Positions 23,982-34,838 of a stretch of 64,000 nt of DNA are shown here, one piece after another. The notes beneath the pieces are model-generated. The model was not told the origin of the DNA and did no database searches. It saw only the letters and a program-made list of their open reading frames with translations. The stretch covers positions 1,674,001 to 1,738,000 of the forward strand of contig JANJXV010000099.1 in the NCBI GenBank assembly GCA_024803745.1, given 5' to 3'. Each line of letters begins with the position of its first letter. Position 1 is the first letter of the stretch. Origin of the DNA: Megascapheus bottae (taxonomy: Eukaryota > Chordata > Mammalia > Rodentia > Geomyidae). Made by a program: the position numbers and the translations under genes.

Positions 23982-24720
23982 AAACCTTAGGAATATAACC
24001 AAAGTTGAAAGTCTTTGGTGCAGTATTCACCCTTCAGGAAGCGTAAGAGAGTTCACACATATGAGAAGCCTTAGCAATGTAATAAATAGGAAAGACTTTT
24101 TAGTCTGTGGAAGAAAACTCAGCTTGTGTCACAGAACCAACACAAGATAAAACCCTTAATGAATGTAGCAAATGTTCAGTCTTTTCCCCAGAAGGCACAA
24201 GTCAAGATTTATCACTAAACACCCACAGGATAGAATCCTATGAATAAAATGAAAGGGAAATTTTTTTGAAGAACTCATAGTTGAGTTTGCATGATACCAC
24301 ACAGACACAGGATCAAAATCGTATGAATATAAGAATATGAAAAATCCATCATGAACGTATGACTAAGTATAAAATGCACATAGGAGAGAAAAACCTTATG
24401 AATATTACAAATGTGGAAAGTGTTTGACCTGGAAGGCATACTTCTGTGTTCATCACAAACCTGATTCCCATAGAAGAAAAGAAAACTAATGAATAGAACA
24501 AATGTGCAATGACTTTTAATCAGAAGTCAGTCTTCAGTACATTTCAGAACATACACAATAGAGAAATTCTGAGTAATGAAAAACATTTAGCTATATATAG
24601 AATCTCTGTATATGGGAGCATTAGGGTAAGTCTTCTAAACAAAGTCAACCTTCAGCAAGCATTAAGAGCACTCACAGAAGAAATAATAGCATGTAGGAAA
24701 ACCTTTGTCAGGAACCTCTA
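23982..24720 (+). pseudogene. Decayed zinc-finger tail, copy 1
   Basis: Finger and linker traces continue in broken frames: GGAGAGAAAAACCTTATGAA near 24383, TGTGGAAAGTG near 24411, and further pieces to about 24700. The ancestral array was therefore several fingers longer. No open frame. Confidence 0.65.
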
Positions 24721-24895
24721 AAAGCTGACTGTGTGGCTTAGTGGTAGAGTGCTAACCTATCAAGGATGAAGGCCTGGGTTAGATTCCTCAATACTACGTG
24801 AAAACAGCAAGCCAGAAGCAGCACTGTGGTTCAAATGGTAGAGTGCTAACCTTGAGCAAAAGTAGCTCAGGCCCTGAGTTCAAGCCTAAGGATTG
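24720..24895 (+). mobile_element. Twin ID-like SINE with GA-expanded tail
   Basis: First monomer GTGGCTTAGTGGTAGAGTGC, second monomer with GCACTGTGGTTCAAATGG and CAGGCCCTGAGTTCAAGCC. The tail has expanded into the GA tract. Confidence 0.88.
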
Positions 24896-25190
<295 letters not shown>

Positions 25191-25202
25191 TAATTTCTAA
25201 AC

Positions 25203-25605
25203 TTTACAGTCTTTCTATTTCCTTACAAATTCGTCTGTCATTCTTTCTGACAGAAGCACAGAATTCCATTGTGTAAAAACACCATATTTGATCTACTCAT
25301 CAACTGACGGGCATCTGGGTTGGTTCCATACCTTTGTTATAGTAAATAGTGCTGTGATAAATGTTATTGTTCTAGTGAATTTAGTGTGTCCTATCTGGAC
25401 GATTGGCAAGTAGTGAAATTGCTGGATCACAGGGGACCTCTATGTTTAGTCTTTTTGGGATACTGCCATAGAGCTTTCCATAGTGGTTGAACGAGTTTGC
25501 AATCCCACCAGCAGTGTAGTAGTGATCCCTCCTGGCCACATCCCCTCCAGCATACGTTATTAGATTTCTGGATCTTGTCCATTCTAACTGGAGTGAGGAG
25601 GAAAA
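25203..25605 (-). mobile_element. L1 fragment, ORF2 C-terminal part (inverted half of pair)
   Basis: The reverse complement of the ORF2 end: it matches L1-A from about 4900 to 5300, including the cysteine-rich region. It abuts a plus-strand L1 piece at about 25605. No 3' UTR or tail remains. Confidence 0.88.
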
Positions 25606-26091
25606 GGGAAAGAGGAACTGAAACTTTCTCTCCTTACAGATGACATGATTCTGTATTTAAAGAACCCTATAGACTCTACTCCAAAGCTGCTTGAGCTGAT
25701 ATAAAACTTTGGTAAGGTAGCAGGGTATAAAATTAACCCTCAATGTCAACTGCCTTCCTATATGCCAACAAATGAGAGGAATGAGGCAAGAATCAGCATA
25801 GCAACTCATTTTGCTATCAAAGAAAATAAAATACCTAGGAATTAACTTAGAATGTAAAGCACCTTTTTGATGGAACTATAAACTCTGGAGAAAGAAATTA
25901 ACGCAGAACTGAGGAAATGCAAAAACCTATGCTCCTGGTTTGGAAAAAGTAATATTGTAAAAATGGCAATGTTGATAGGGACTATACAAATTTAGTGCAA
26001 TATTCATCAATATCCCAATGTTATTCTTTAAAGAAACAGAAGAGGAAATCCAAAATTTCACTTGGAATAATAAAAGACCCCTTATAGTCTG
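25606..26091 (+). mobile_element. L1 fragment, RT region (sense half of pair)
   Basis: Matches L1-A from about 3612 to 4110, including the RT box region (here changed to a TDD form of FADD, TACAGATGAC). It is more diverged than the array copies. With the neighbouring piece it has the layout of a 5'-inverted (twin-primed) insertion with an internal gap. Confidence 0.88.
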
Positions 26092-26468
26092 TCTTCTGGC
26101 ATGATACATAATGTTTAATCTCACCTTCTCCACCAAAATCTCACCTTTCTCATTGAGACATAGGTGGCCCTGTTTACTAGCAGCAAAGGCTCAAACGCGC
26201 AGTTTCAGGTGTCACTACTGCCTCTGTTACTGTGTAGATCCAACTCTGTCATCGATTCTGAGGTCTGCTCTGGGAGTCTTGGTCACAAGTTGTTCTGTGG
26301 CATCTGCTGCCAGCCTGTGCCTATTTGCTTCCTTTTCCTCCAGCAGCCTACAACAGGGAATGAAGTTCAGGCGCTGATGCTCTCCTTCATATGCAGGGCA
26401 GGATGAGCCCAACCCTCCCACATCTTCCTCTTCTAATTTTTGGGAAAAAATGTGCTGGCAAAAGTCCT
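26092..26468 (-). other. Unidentified stretch with an 88-codon minus-strand frame
   Basis: The minus strand is open at 26227-26493 with a normal amino-acid mix rich in E, R and L, unlike the SINE-derived frames. The family was not recognised. It could be a fossil exon or chance. Confidence 0.25.
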
Positions 26469-26693
26469 CAGGTGTGGCGCATGGCTGATCCACACTTTTA
26501 ATCCAGGCTGGTCACGAGGCTGAGATCTGAGTATGGAAGTTCCAAGTCACCTAGAACAGGAAAGTCTGATAGATTCTTACTACCAAAAATAAAAACAGCT
26601 GGGAATGGAATTTGGGCTCAAGTGGTAAAGGGCTAGTCTTGAGTACAAATGCTTATTGCCCAGGCCCTGAGTTCAGGCTCCAGCACTGCCAAC
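26469..26693 (+). mobile_element. Composite 7SL-ID SINE, diverged
   Basis: Head with GAGGCTGAGATCTGAGTATG, ID-like half with GGGCTCAAGTGGTAAAGGGC and CAGGCCCTGAGTTCAGGC. Confidence 0.8.
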
Positions 26694-27615
26694 AACCTCA
26701 CTTTAGTGAGATTTTAGCTTTATCCATGTAGGCACATCTCACTGGAATCTTTGCTGGTAGAGATAGTCTTCATAATTTTGTCTCAAGGTAAAGGTCCTCC
26801 TGGGGTAGTACACAAAAGATGTCATGGAGAGAGGAGCCCCACTTGCTCCAGGTTTGAAGATGGCATAGGTCAAGCCAGCATGGAGTTGGCACATCAGTCT
26901 TTTTCCTAGCACCACCTACCAGTGAATGTCAAATGACAGTGATTGTTGTGGGATTTTGTGATTGAAGTGCCCCATTAAGGGCAGTGTAAGCATATCCAAA
27001 CTTGGATACCAGGAAGGCTGAAATCTCAAAGCTAAGATTTCTGTTGGCTACAGAAATGCTGGTGTGTCTGTGATTCACTAAAAGTTCAGTTGCAAAGATT
27101 CTGAAGCTTGATGCCATGTGTTTATTCCATTTAGTAAAATTATTTTAATGCACTGTATAAGTTAAAACATTTGATAAGAGTCAGGGGTAGTGAAAACATT
27201 GTCCTTGAATTCAGGTGTCTGGCAGGGTAATGGGGGGGGTGTTGGTGGCTGGGACTATGAAGCTGGAGCTGCTATCAAACCATGGATCATGTTCCTCTTT
27301 GTCTGGGAGAAATGACTCCAAAGATGAAATTTGAATGGTGAGGAAAAGATGATGATGTACTCAGGAAATTTCTCCTAAACAAATGCTCATGTGGAAGTGG
27401 GATGGGGGCTGGGCATGTCTGAGGCAGAGCTTAAGGGGGCTTCTCATGGCGTTGAGAATGTTCCTTGCGACTTCAGGCATGCAGCAGGGTGTTTTAGATG
27501 ACCATTGTGAGATGGATGGAATAAGACTGGAGACAAGATGAATGCTGGGATCCTGCAATGCTCTTGCATGAGTGGCTGGTGGCTCACCTGAAAGAACTAA
27601 TTATGTCTAAAAAAG
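26694..27615. other. Single-copy stretch, no gene recognised
   Basis: No repeat family or exon recognised on either strand. A G run lies at 27233-27240. Short open frames on the minus strand (26929-27117, 27361-27558) lack any recognisable domain. Confidence 0.4.
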
Positions 27616-27619
27616 AAAT

Positions 27620-27890
27620 CAGGAATTTGTTTTGATTAGATAATACCTGTAATCCGAGGCATATTCAGGATCCTGATCTTAGTATTGTGGTTTAAAACCA
27701 ACCCAGCAAAGGGAAAAATGCATGAGACTCATACTCCCAGTTTAGAGCAAGAACAAAGATTGAAGTAGAGCTGTGGCTCAAGAGCTAGAGTGCTACCGTG
27801 AGCAAAGAAAAGCTAAGAAAAAGCTCCAGGTCTTGAGTTCAAGGCCAGGAATGAAAGAAGGAAGGTAAAAAAAGGGAAGTATGTGAGGAA
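27620..27890 (+). mobile_element. Composite 7SL-ID SINE, diverged
   Basis: A weak head (ATACCTGTAATCCGAGGCAT), then an ID-like half with AGAGCTGTGGCTCAAGAGC and a GAAGG-rich tail. Confidence 0.75.
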
Positions 27891-29094
27891 GGGAAATATA
27901 TAAATGAAAGAGAGAAGGAACTAGAAATTTAAAACTAGAGAATATTTAAAAGTCATCAGTCCTTCTAAGAAAAGTGTTGGAGTATGGGTTCTATATGTGG
28001 TGAACTGGAAGCCCAGCAGTGACTTGATAACCAAAGAGTCACCATGATGAGCAAAGTATAGAAATCTGCATGAGCCTCTTAGCGGATGGAGTCACAGAAG
28101 AGAACATCAGCTCCCATCCCATAGTTAGAAGTATATAGAGATGGGGATGTTGGCATCACCTTGATGTCATTGTGTCCATGGAGACTGGAAGCCATGGCTC
28201 TGTGAAAGCACAATGTTCTGGTTACTGAGCTGGGAGGCTGAGGAGAGCCAAGTCCTGGCCATGAAGAAATCAGGGTGGCAGCAGAGCAACTCTGCTGCAG
28301 TGTGTGCCTGCTTGGCTGTTCTTATTCTGTGGTGGATCAGGCTGGAGCGGGTGATAGTAACTGTTTTGTGGTCACAAGCCCTTCACCAAGAGCTTCCTCT
28401 GGGATCCTCATAAGCTAGAGTGTGGCTGGTGGTGGGATGTGTGTGGGGTGGAAGTGACAGAGGGATGGAAGCATGGCAAGGTGGGTGAAGAGATGAGAGG
28501 AATGATGAGAGCCCAGTTCATTGGTTTCCAAGGTTAATGGGTGGGAGGTAGAGAGGCATGATGGAGGAATGATGGAGGCAGGGGAAGGTGGTGACAGAGT
28601 GAGGCCATCTGTAGTGCCAGCCTGGCCATCATCTGAAGCCCATAGGCAGCTTCCTGATCCTTCACTTAGTCCTGCTCCTTGTGGAGGGAATGTCACGTGT
28701 ACCCAGAGCTAGGGGTGGGGCAATGTTAGTAGCACCTGGAAAACCATTGGCCTATACCTGGGTGAGGGGTGGTTATGGCTCCCATGCTGGGTGGCCTGAT
28801 AGCTATGGAACAGATCTCTCCTTAGCTACCACAGTCAGTGGCTGCTCTCCATCTAGGGTTAGGGCACCTGCTCAGCCATCAGGACACCCCATGCCAGGAC
28901 AGAGGCCTACAATTCAGATGGCAGCACAGGGGTGAAGATGATCTCACCGTAGCCCTAGTTACATGGCTGCCCCAGCATAAAGGACAGGATGAGCTGGGGG
29001 AAGATGTTCTCTGTGTTTTTCCACAGCCTATCCCGGCCTCTTCTTGTGTCTGATTAGACCAAGAGAGAACCAGGTTCCCTCTCATAGTCCTGGT
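27891..29094. other. Single-copy stretch, no gene recognised
   Basis: GC-richer than its surroundings, with several short open frames (28213-28413, 28521-28712, 28681-28935). None has a recognisable domain or flanking splice pattern that I could defend. Confidence 0.35.
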
Positions 29095-29225
29095 TCTTTT
29101 TCTTTTACAGTCATGAGGCTTGAACTCAGGTCCTGGGTACTGTCCCTGAGCTCTTTTGCTCAAGGTTGATGCTCTACCATTTGAACCATAGTGCCATTTC
29201 CAGCTTTTCCTTTTCATGTGGATCT
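29095..29225 (-). mobile_element. ID-like SINE, partial
   Basis: The complement of the ID-like half: CATGAGGCTTGAACTCAGG, then the complement of the CAAGTGG box near 29180. Confidence 0.8.
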
Positions 29226-30119
29226 CTGATATGTCCAGTACTGTGCCTGCAGGGAGGCACTCACCCCACAGACAGAGCCACCTCTGCCGTGACTGTGACT
29301 GCCCACAACCCTCACACCCACTCCTTGCACACCCCTCGACTCCAGTTTTAGCTCCTCTTGGACTGGGTGTCCAGCCTACCCCTTCCTACACTCACAAAGG
29401 GTCTACAATTGTCTTCCCAGGGTCCTTTCTTCTGCCTGCCAGAGTACAGACTGTGCACATCTTGACGATCACAGAGCTCAAAGCCAAAGGCTGAGATGCA
29501 GAAGGGGGTGACCCAGTAGCTGCACAGGGCCCATGGATCATCCTGTGCATCCCCCAGCCTGTGACTTCCCCCACCCCCTTGGCAGTTAACTGGAAATGAG
29601 AGTTTCATGGACTTTCCTTTCTGGACTGGCTTCAAACAGAAGCTATGCACAGTTTTCAAACCATACCCTACTGAAGAAGGGAAGCTTGATCTGGTGCTTA
29701 ACTGGGTTGCACTTTGGCTCCGTTTGCTATGCCTCACGGGAGGGGGCTCATCATTTGTAGACTAAGATCTCATGACCTTCAAAGCCAAATGCTACCTGAA
29801 AGTTCAGGGTCCCAGCCTATGTGTTGGGCCGGGGTGAATACATTCTCTGTTATGCTGGGTCATCAACCCCTGTTTTAAGCTGGAAGTAGGCAGTGCCACA
29901 TTTGATAAGAACATCTGCCAGAGATTGTCACCTCATGAAAGCAGATTCTAAATTTGTATTCCATTTCCTGTGGTGGAGAAATCCCCTCCAACTTAGACAG
30001 GCTCACATCCACCTGCAGGTCACACTCCTAATGCACCCTTGAGTGTCCTCATGGTATTGGGATCTACGTTTGTAGGGAATGCTGCTTTAGTCCATGAATT
30101 AGCTGGACAAGTGATGACA
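29226..30119. other. Single-copy stretch upstream of the GAB-like exon
   Basis: No clear exon was found. The minus-strand frame at 29348-29737 (129 codons) has no recognised domain. Confidence 0.35.
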
Positions 30120-30350
30120 AACGTGTTGTGGATTAATATGAGAACAATTTAAGAAGCCCTGGAGGAGCATCAACCTGACCCTCTGTGGTGCTATAAATCT
30201 GATAGGATGTTCCAGACTGAGAAACAATCACATGGCTTTGTGTTTGGCATCCAGACAAGTGAGTGCATGTCTTAGCTGTCAGCCAATACAGAGGAGGACA
30301 TGAATAAGTGGGTGGAAAGCATCTGTCAGACCCCTGTCTGGGGGCAGGTG
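30120..30350 (+). pseudogene. GAB-family PH-domain exon, decayed
   Basis: Translated pieces follow the second half of the GAB1/GAB2/GAB3 PH domain in order. There is a YENN trace for EYYKN, KKPWRSINLTLCG for KKP.R.INLN.CE, then GFVFGIQTSE for the FDIKTSE block, and NTEEDMNKWVESICQ for the ETEEDMNKWV.SICQ end. GAB proteins are docking adaptors whose PH domain binds membrane phosphoinositides. At least two frameshifts and a stop after SECMS make this a fossil. The preceding N-terminal half of the PH domain was not found. Confidence 0.7.
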
Positions 30351-30417
30351 GAGAGAACATAGGAAGGTAGATACCATGGCTGTGGTGGGGCCAAAAAAAA
30401 GGGTAAAAGAGGCAAAG

Positions 30418-30615
30418 GAACCAGGTACTGGTAGCTCAAGACTGTCATCCTAGCTACTCAGGAGTTTGAGATCTGAGAATCACAATTCAAAGCCAGCCCA
30501 GGACAGAAACTCCATGAGACTCTTATCTGCAATAAACTACTGAATGCAAGAAGCTCAAGCTCAGTGACAGCATCCAGGCCTAGCGTTCAAAACCCAGGAC
30601 TGGCAGAAAAAAGTA
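30418..30615 (+). mobile_element. Composite 7SL-ID SINE, internally shortened
   Basis: Head CATCCTAGCTACTCAGGAG, ATGAGACTCTTATCTGCAAT linker, and a short ID-like half. Confidence 0.85.
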
Positions 30616-31044
30616 TCAAAGGACAAGAAGCTGGCCAAAAGTTAGAGGGACTCTATCTTGACAAACAATACAATGATAAGTTGCACTCAGAAGACTTGCA
30701 CAAAATCTGGAAACGCGTGAGACCTATCTATGTATGTTTCCGGTTTGTCTAAATATATATGTTTATGCATTTATATATTAGTATAGAGAGACAGATCAAT
30801 ACATATGACTATACATATATACATAGCCAGACACTTATGGGTGGGTGGTATACTGTGTGAGAGTTTGTGTTTGTGTTTTGTGGATGGCTATCTCTGTTTA
30901 AGAAAGATAGAAAATATGTAAATATCTTTAAAAAAACTTGATAAAATACGGAGAGACCTAAGCTCTTGAGGGAATCGGAAATGACAAGACTATTCACAGG
31001 CACGTTTATCCTTATGGATTCCTCAGCAAGTTTTAATTTTTTTC
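30616..31044. other. AT-rich stretch, no gene recognised
   Basis: A TA-rich tract with repeated ATATAT-type motifs (30750-30830). Nothing coding seen. Confidence 0.4.
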
Positions 31045-31300
31045 ATTATTTTCTTTCTTTTTTTGAACCAGTGCTAAGGATTTCTCTCAGGGACCAGGTG
31101 CTGCCAATTACAATTTTCTCATGGCTGGTACAAGAGGAACTGAGCCACAGTTCCACTTTTGCCTTATTTATTCGTGCTTAACTGAAGATAAAGATTTCTA
31201 TCAGTGACTTTCTTTCAGGGGCTGGATTCTAACGAGGATCCCCAGACCTCAGGCTTCTCTATAGCTACAATTAACAATATGAGAACCCAGCACTGGGTTC
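31045..31300 (-). mobile_element. Composite SINE, strongly decayed
   Basis: Minus-strand traces of the ID-like half (GAGCCACAGTTCCACTTTTG) and of the B1-like head (CCCCAGACCTCAGGCTTC). Weak. Confidence 0.5.
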
Positions 31301-31458
31301 CAATGCACAGGGCAAGAAATTGAGTGAATCTCTCAACTCCAATTAGCTATAATAAGCTACAAATGAAAGACCAATACCTTTGAGGAAAAGATGCTGAGGG
31401 TTATCACACAGGCCCTATGAGTAAGCCCTAAACCCTGTACACATGTGTGCATGCACAC

Positions 31459-31494
31459 ATTGGCAGATACACACACACACATGCACACACACAA
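31459..31494. repeat. (AC)n microsatellite
   Basis: Short ACAC tracts interrupted by TGC. Confidence 0.8.
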
Positions 31495-31689
31495 TATCTC
31501 AGGCAATATTGTATTTTGAATTAATATCCAAAGATTGGACAAAGGATAGCAAGTAATAAAATCTGTTTTTCTTGTCTACATTGAGGGAAAGGGATAAGTC
31601 ACAAGATGCAGAAGCGAAGAATTCAGAGGCAAATGCTGTGAGTGAATAACTTGTAAAAAGCACATTTCTTTCCTTTTCTTTTCTTTTCT

Positions 31690-31885
31690 TTTGTTTTTTC
31701 TGCCATTCCTGGGGCTTGAACTCAGGGCCTGAGCACTGCTCTTGGCTTTTCCCAAGTCTAGCCCTCTGCCACTTGAGCCGCATTGCCATATGGATTTTTA
31801 TATCTGTGTGATATTAAGGACTCAAACCTAGATCTTCATGGATGCTAGGCAAGCACTCTACCACTGGGCCAAACTCTAAACCCAG
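31690..31885 (-). mobile_element. Twin ID-like SINE in inverted spacer
   Basis: The same insertion as the plus-strand SINE in F1, F2 and F3. The tail shows a (TTTTC)n tract near 31672-31695. Confidence 0.9.
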
Positions 31886-32109
31886 ATAAAGTATTTATAA
31901 ATAGTCATCATCATCATATCAAAATATCCTTTCTCCTACAAAGAATGAACACTTATCTATGTCTGTAAGACTTTTTTTATGTCACCAATGCTTCTGTGAT
32001 TTTCCCACTTGCATTTTTACAGATGACAGCACAGATATTCATCAGGAAGAAAAATAGATTACGATACAGAACCATAACAACGTCCTAGAAGATTGAAGTG
32101 AATACTATG

Positions 32110-32310
32110 TGCAAGATGGCCTGGGTGTTTCATCTATTTGTAGAGTGCTTGGCTACCACACAAAAAGACTCTGGTTTGATTCTGGAGTACTATATACATA
32201 GAAAAAGCTGGAAGTGGTGCTGTGGCTTGGTGGGACAGCTATAGCCTAAAGAAAGCCTAAGAACAATGGTCAGGCTCTGAGGTCAAGTCCCAGGACTAGC
32301 AAAGAAAATG
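32110..32310 (+). mobile_element. Twin ID-like SINE in inverted spacer
   Basis: The same insertion as the minus-strand SINE in F1, F2 and F3. Confidence 0.85.
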
Positions 32311-33099
32311 TGCAAGAGGCAAAATGCAAGCTGAGAAGGCACTGTGAAGCAAAATGTCTTGTGAAGGCTAAGGGGAATAGTGACAGTTAAGTTTGGATCT
32401 TACCTAAGAAAGGCTCCTTGAGCCTGAGACCAGGCTAGCACTTACGCCTAGTTAATGACTTGGGATTTGAACAAAAAGGTGTGCTGTTTACTACATCCAT
32501 ATGTGAGGTGGGAAGGGAGATTCAGCCTCCAGTATGTCTTTGGGGAGGTCTTCTGTGAGCAAGGAGCTTTGGTCATTGGGCCTTGAAAGGTGACCCTACC
32601 TACCTCACAATGGAACAGAATATGGAACCCTGGTAACCAAGCCACTGCATGTGACAACCAGCTCAAGCCAGCTCCCTTGGCCTGTGGCTCAGGAGGAAGA
32701 AAGATGTTGCTGTGCTGTTGCCAACGGTCAGGCGGCTCGGATCAAAGGCATGAGAGATATGGATCTCTCACTTGAAGAAGTAGATTCTGGACCAGTGCCA
32801 AGCCAAAATGCCCGTATATCAGGCATTTCTCTAGGAAGAAAGCCAGGAAACTCAAGGGCAACTCAGATGAGGTATATTGAGAGGAAACCTATTTGAACCC
32901 ATCATCCTGCCCACACACTACAACCTTCCTGTGTACTTTCAAGTGACTATACTGAGATTAGAGTGTGTCATTTCCAATCTACTCTATTCCAATTCCTCAG
33001 TGTGAAGTGTGGTCCCATTCCTACGTTTGAAATATCCACTGTTTTGCCAACATAATGTGATGGTAAGTCAGCTCAGACTCTGAATGAGCCTTGTAACCT

Positions 33100-34400
33100 A
33101 TGGATCCTGGAGGAAGGCCTGTTGGAGATGCTGCTGACAAAGCTGATAGCTGCCTACCAGAAAGGTGATCTCTTTTACGTGGGAAACTTCCTGCACAATT
33201 TCAAATAGTGGAGGACAATGTAGTAGTTCCTGGAAATTCTCTTGAAAAAGTGAGTGTTCCCACCCAAACCCAGGTTTGCTCACCCCTCCTGGCCAAGCCT
33301 TGGAATACTTGGCTCCTCTCTGAGCCTGTTTGGTTCACTGGGGTGTTCACAGGGGAGCTAAGCATGATACAAGTGCACAAACTACTTCATGATGACTGGG
33401 ACACCATGCCATTTCATTTCCCTCACAAGCTACTGGAGTCTCAACAGTGTGCTTACTGAGAAGTTGGATTTCAGCCATGAGTAAGTGGCTCCCAACTGCA
33501 GCCCTCACCTAGGTGACATCCTAGGAAATCCCATTTCCCAGTAAGAAATGAGGTGTCAGTACTAATGGCGGAGGCCTGTGAAATACTGGCGTCAGAGGAA
33601 AAGCTGGGGGCTGAATCACTTTTGAGCCATCAGGGAGGGATTGTGATAGCTTTGCCTGTTAGAACCTGAAAGCCTTTACATTTTGGTGTGTGGTCCAGTG
33701 CTGCCACTTGAACCTGAACCCATGTCTAAATACCATTCCTTTGGTGTTCAAAAATTAGCACTGTACCATTTGAGTCATAGGTCAAGTTCTGGCTTTTTGC
33801 TGCCTAATTGAAGACAAGTGCCTTTAGACTTTTACTGACTAGACTGGCTTTCCACTGTGATCTTCAGAGCTCAGCCTGCTGGGTGGCTAAGATTGGAGGA
33901 ATGAGCATTTAGTTCTTTATTTAGAGCATTCACTTATTGATTTATTTAGAGCATTTACTTAGTTAATTTAAGGTGCGTTTACTTTGGACAGATGCATAGA
34001 GGCCTCTCTCAGAAGCTTCTGGAAGTGGGGTGTAAAAGTCATCCTGTTCTCGAGTGTCTCTTACCCCCCTCCCAGCACATAAGTGCACATCTCTGCAGGA
34101 CAGCCACAGCATTAGAGTCCTGCAAGAAAGCGGCTTTGGTAAAAGGCTCAGGATGGAGAGAGAGGGCTCTCACTTGCCTTGTACCGAATGTGCCCACAGC
34201 ATCATGTGTTCCATCTATACGATGTGAATGGACTTCTACCCCAGTGATTTCTACGAGTTCAAGAACTGCCACACCCTGACACAACTCAAGCTCTATATGA
34301 GGCTCCACATGCCGGCTTTGGACCTGCTCTTCTAAACACATACTTTTTGACCAGCTGGAGGAATGTGCGACCAGTAAGACCAAGAAAAAGTAGAAGTCCT
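33100..34400 (+). pseudogene. RALGDS-like RasGEF N-terminal region, fossil
   Basis: Two separated blocks resemble the Ras exchanger motif region of RALGDS/RGL proteins, which activate Ral GTPases. Block 1 (about 33101-33208) contains LLEMLLTKLIAAY and GDLFYVGNFLHNF, like the LVEHL.PAF..SDLSYVTIFL.TY block. Block 2 (about 34230-34390) contains DFYPSDFYEFKNC, LKLYMRLHMPALDL and DQLEEC, like the PPDF..L..L..Y..L.MPGSDLE...LLAQLE block. In-frame stops and shifts interrupt both, and a SINE lies between them. The match is by eye and from memory of the family. Confidence 0.5.
33681..33910 (-). mobile_element. Composite 7SL-ID SINE, decayed
   Basis: The complement of the ID-like half, then of the head (CAGAGCTCAGCCTGCTGGG). 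It splits the RALGDS-like region. Confidence 0.7.
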
Positions 34401-34838
34401 GGTGTGGGTGCCTCAGAGCCTGTGAGTAGGAAGCCCATGTGGTCTAGATATTGGTTGGCCCTTACTTCTACAGAGCTTGGCAAAATGCCCTTTATGGGTG
34501 GTGTCAGCCAGGTAATGTCTGTCCTCTGAAAGGACTCGGGAATAAGCACTCATTAGAAAGACCCTACACCTCCTCAGTGTTCAGTCCAAACTCCAGTTCT
34601 ACAGGTTCCTCCATTAGATCCTCATGGAAGTTGAGTGACACTTCAACTTGCAGAGTCCACTCTGTCCACTCTGTACCTATTTCCATTCTTAGGTTTGGGT
34701 CATCGTGGAAGAGCTTATCCTGAACTCCGGATGAAAAACCCACCAATGGAGCTGGTGACTGATGGAGACTGAGAATCATCACTGCACTCCAGAAACCATG
34801 GGCCTTCTGTAGAAATTACCAAACAGGTTTAGAGTCCT
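34401..34838. other. Sequence between RALGDS-like block and acidic frame
   Basis: Short plus-strand frames (34347-34529, 34451-34723) are open but have no recognised domain. They may be linker of the same fossil gene. Confidence 0.35.

Larger units (their letters stand above)
31561..32930 (-). repeat. Inverted, L1-free copy of the array spacer
   Basis: The reverse complement of the whole spacer F, both SINEs included, but more diverged than F1, F2 and F3 are from one another. At its 32930 end the sequence runs on into unique DNA where the array has an L1 tail. At its 31561 end it runs into a different unique sequence where the array has the L1 5' end. It therefore looks like the un-inserted ancestral or paralogous site. 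Confidence 0.85.

Noticed and set aside
28213..28935. Short plus-strand frames in the GC-richer stretch
   Set aside because: No domain, no convincing splice sites, and lengths expected by chance at this base composition.
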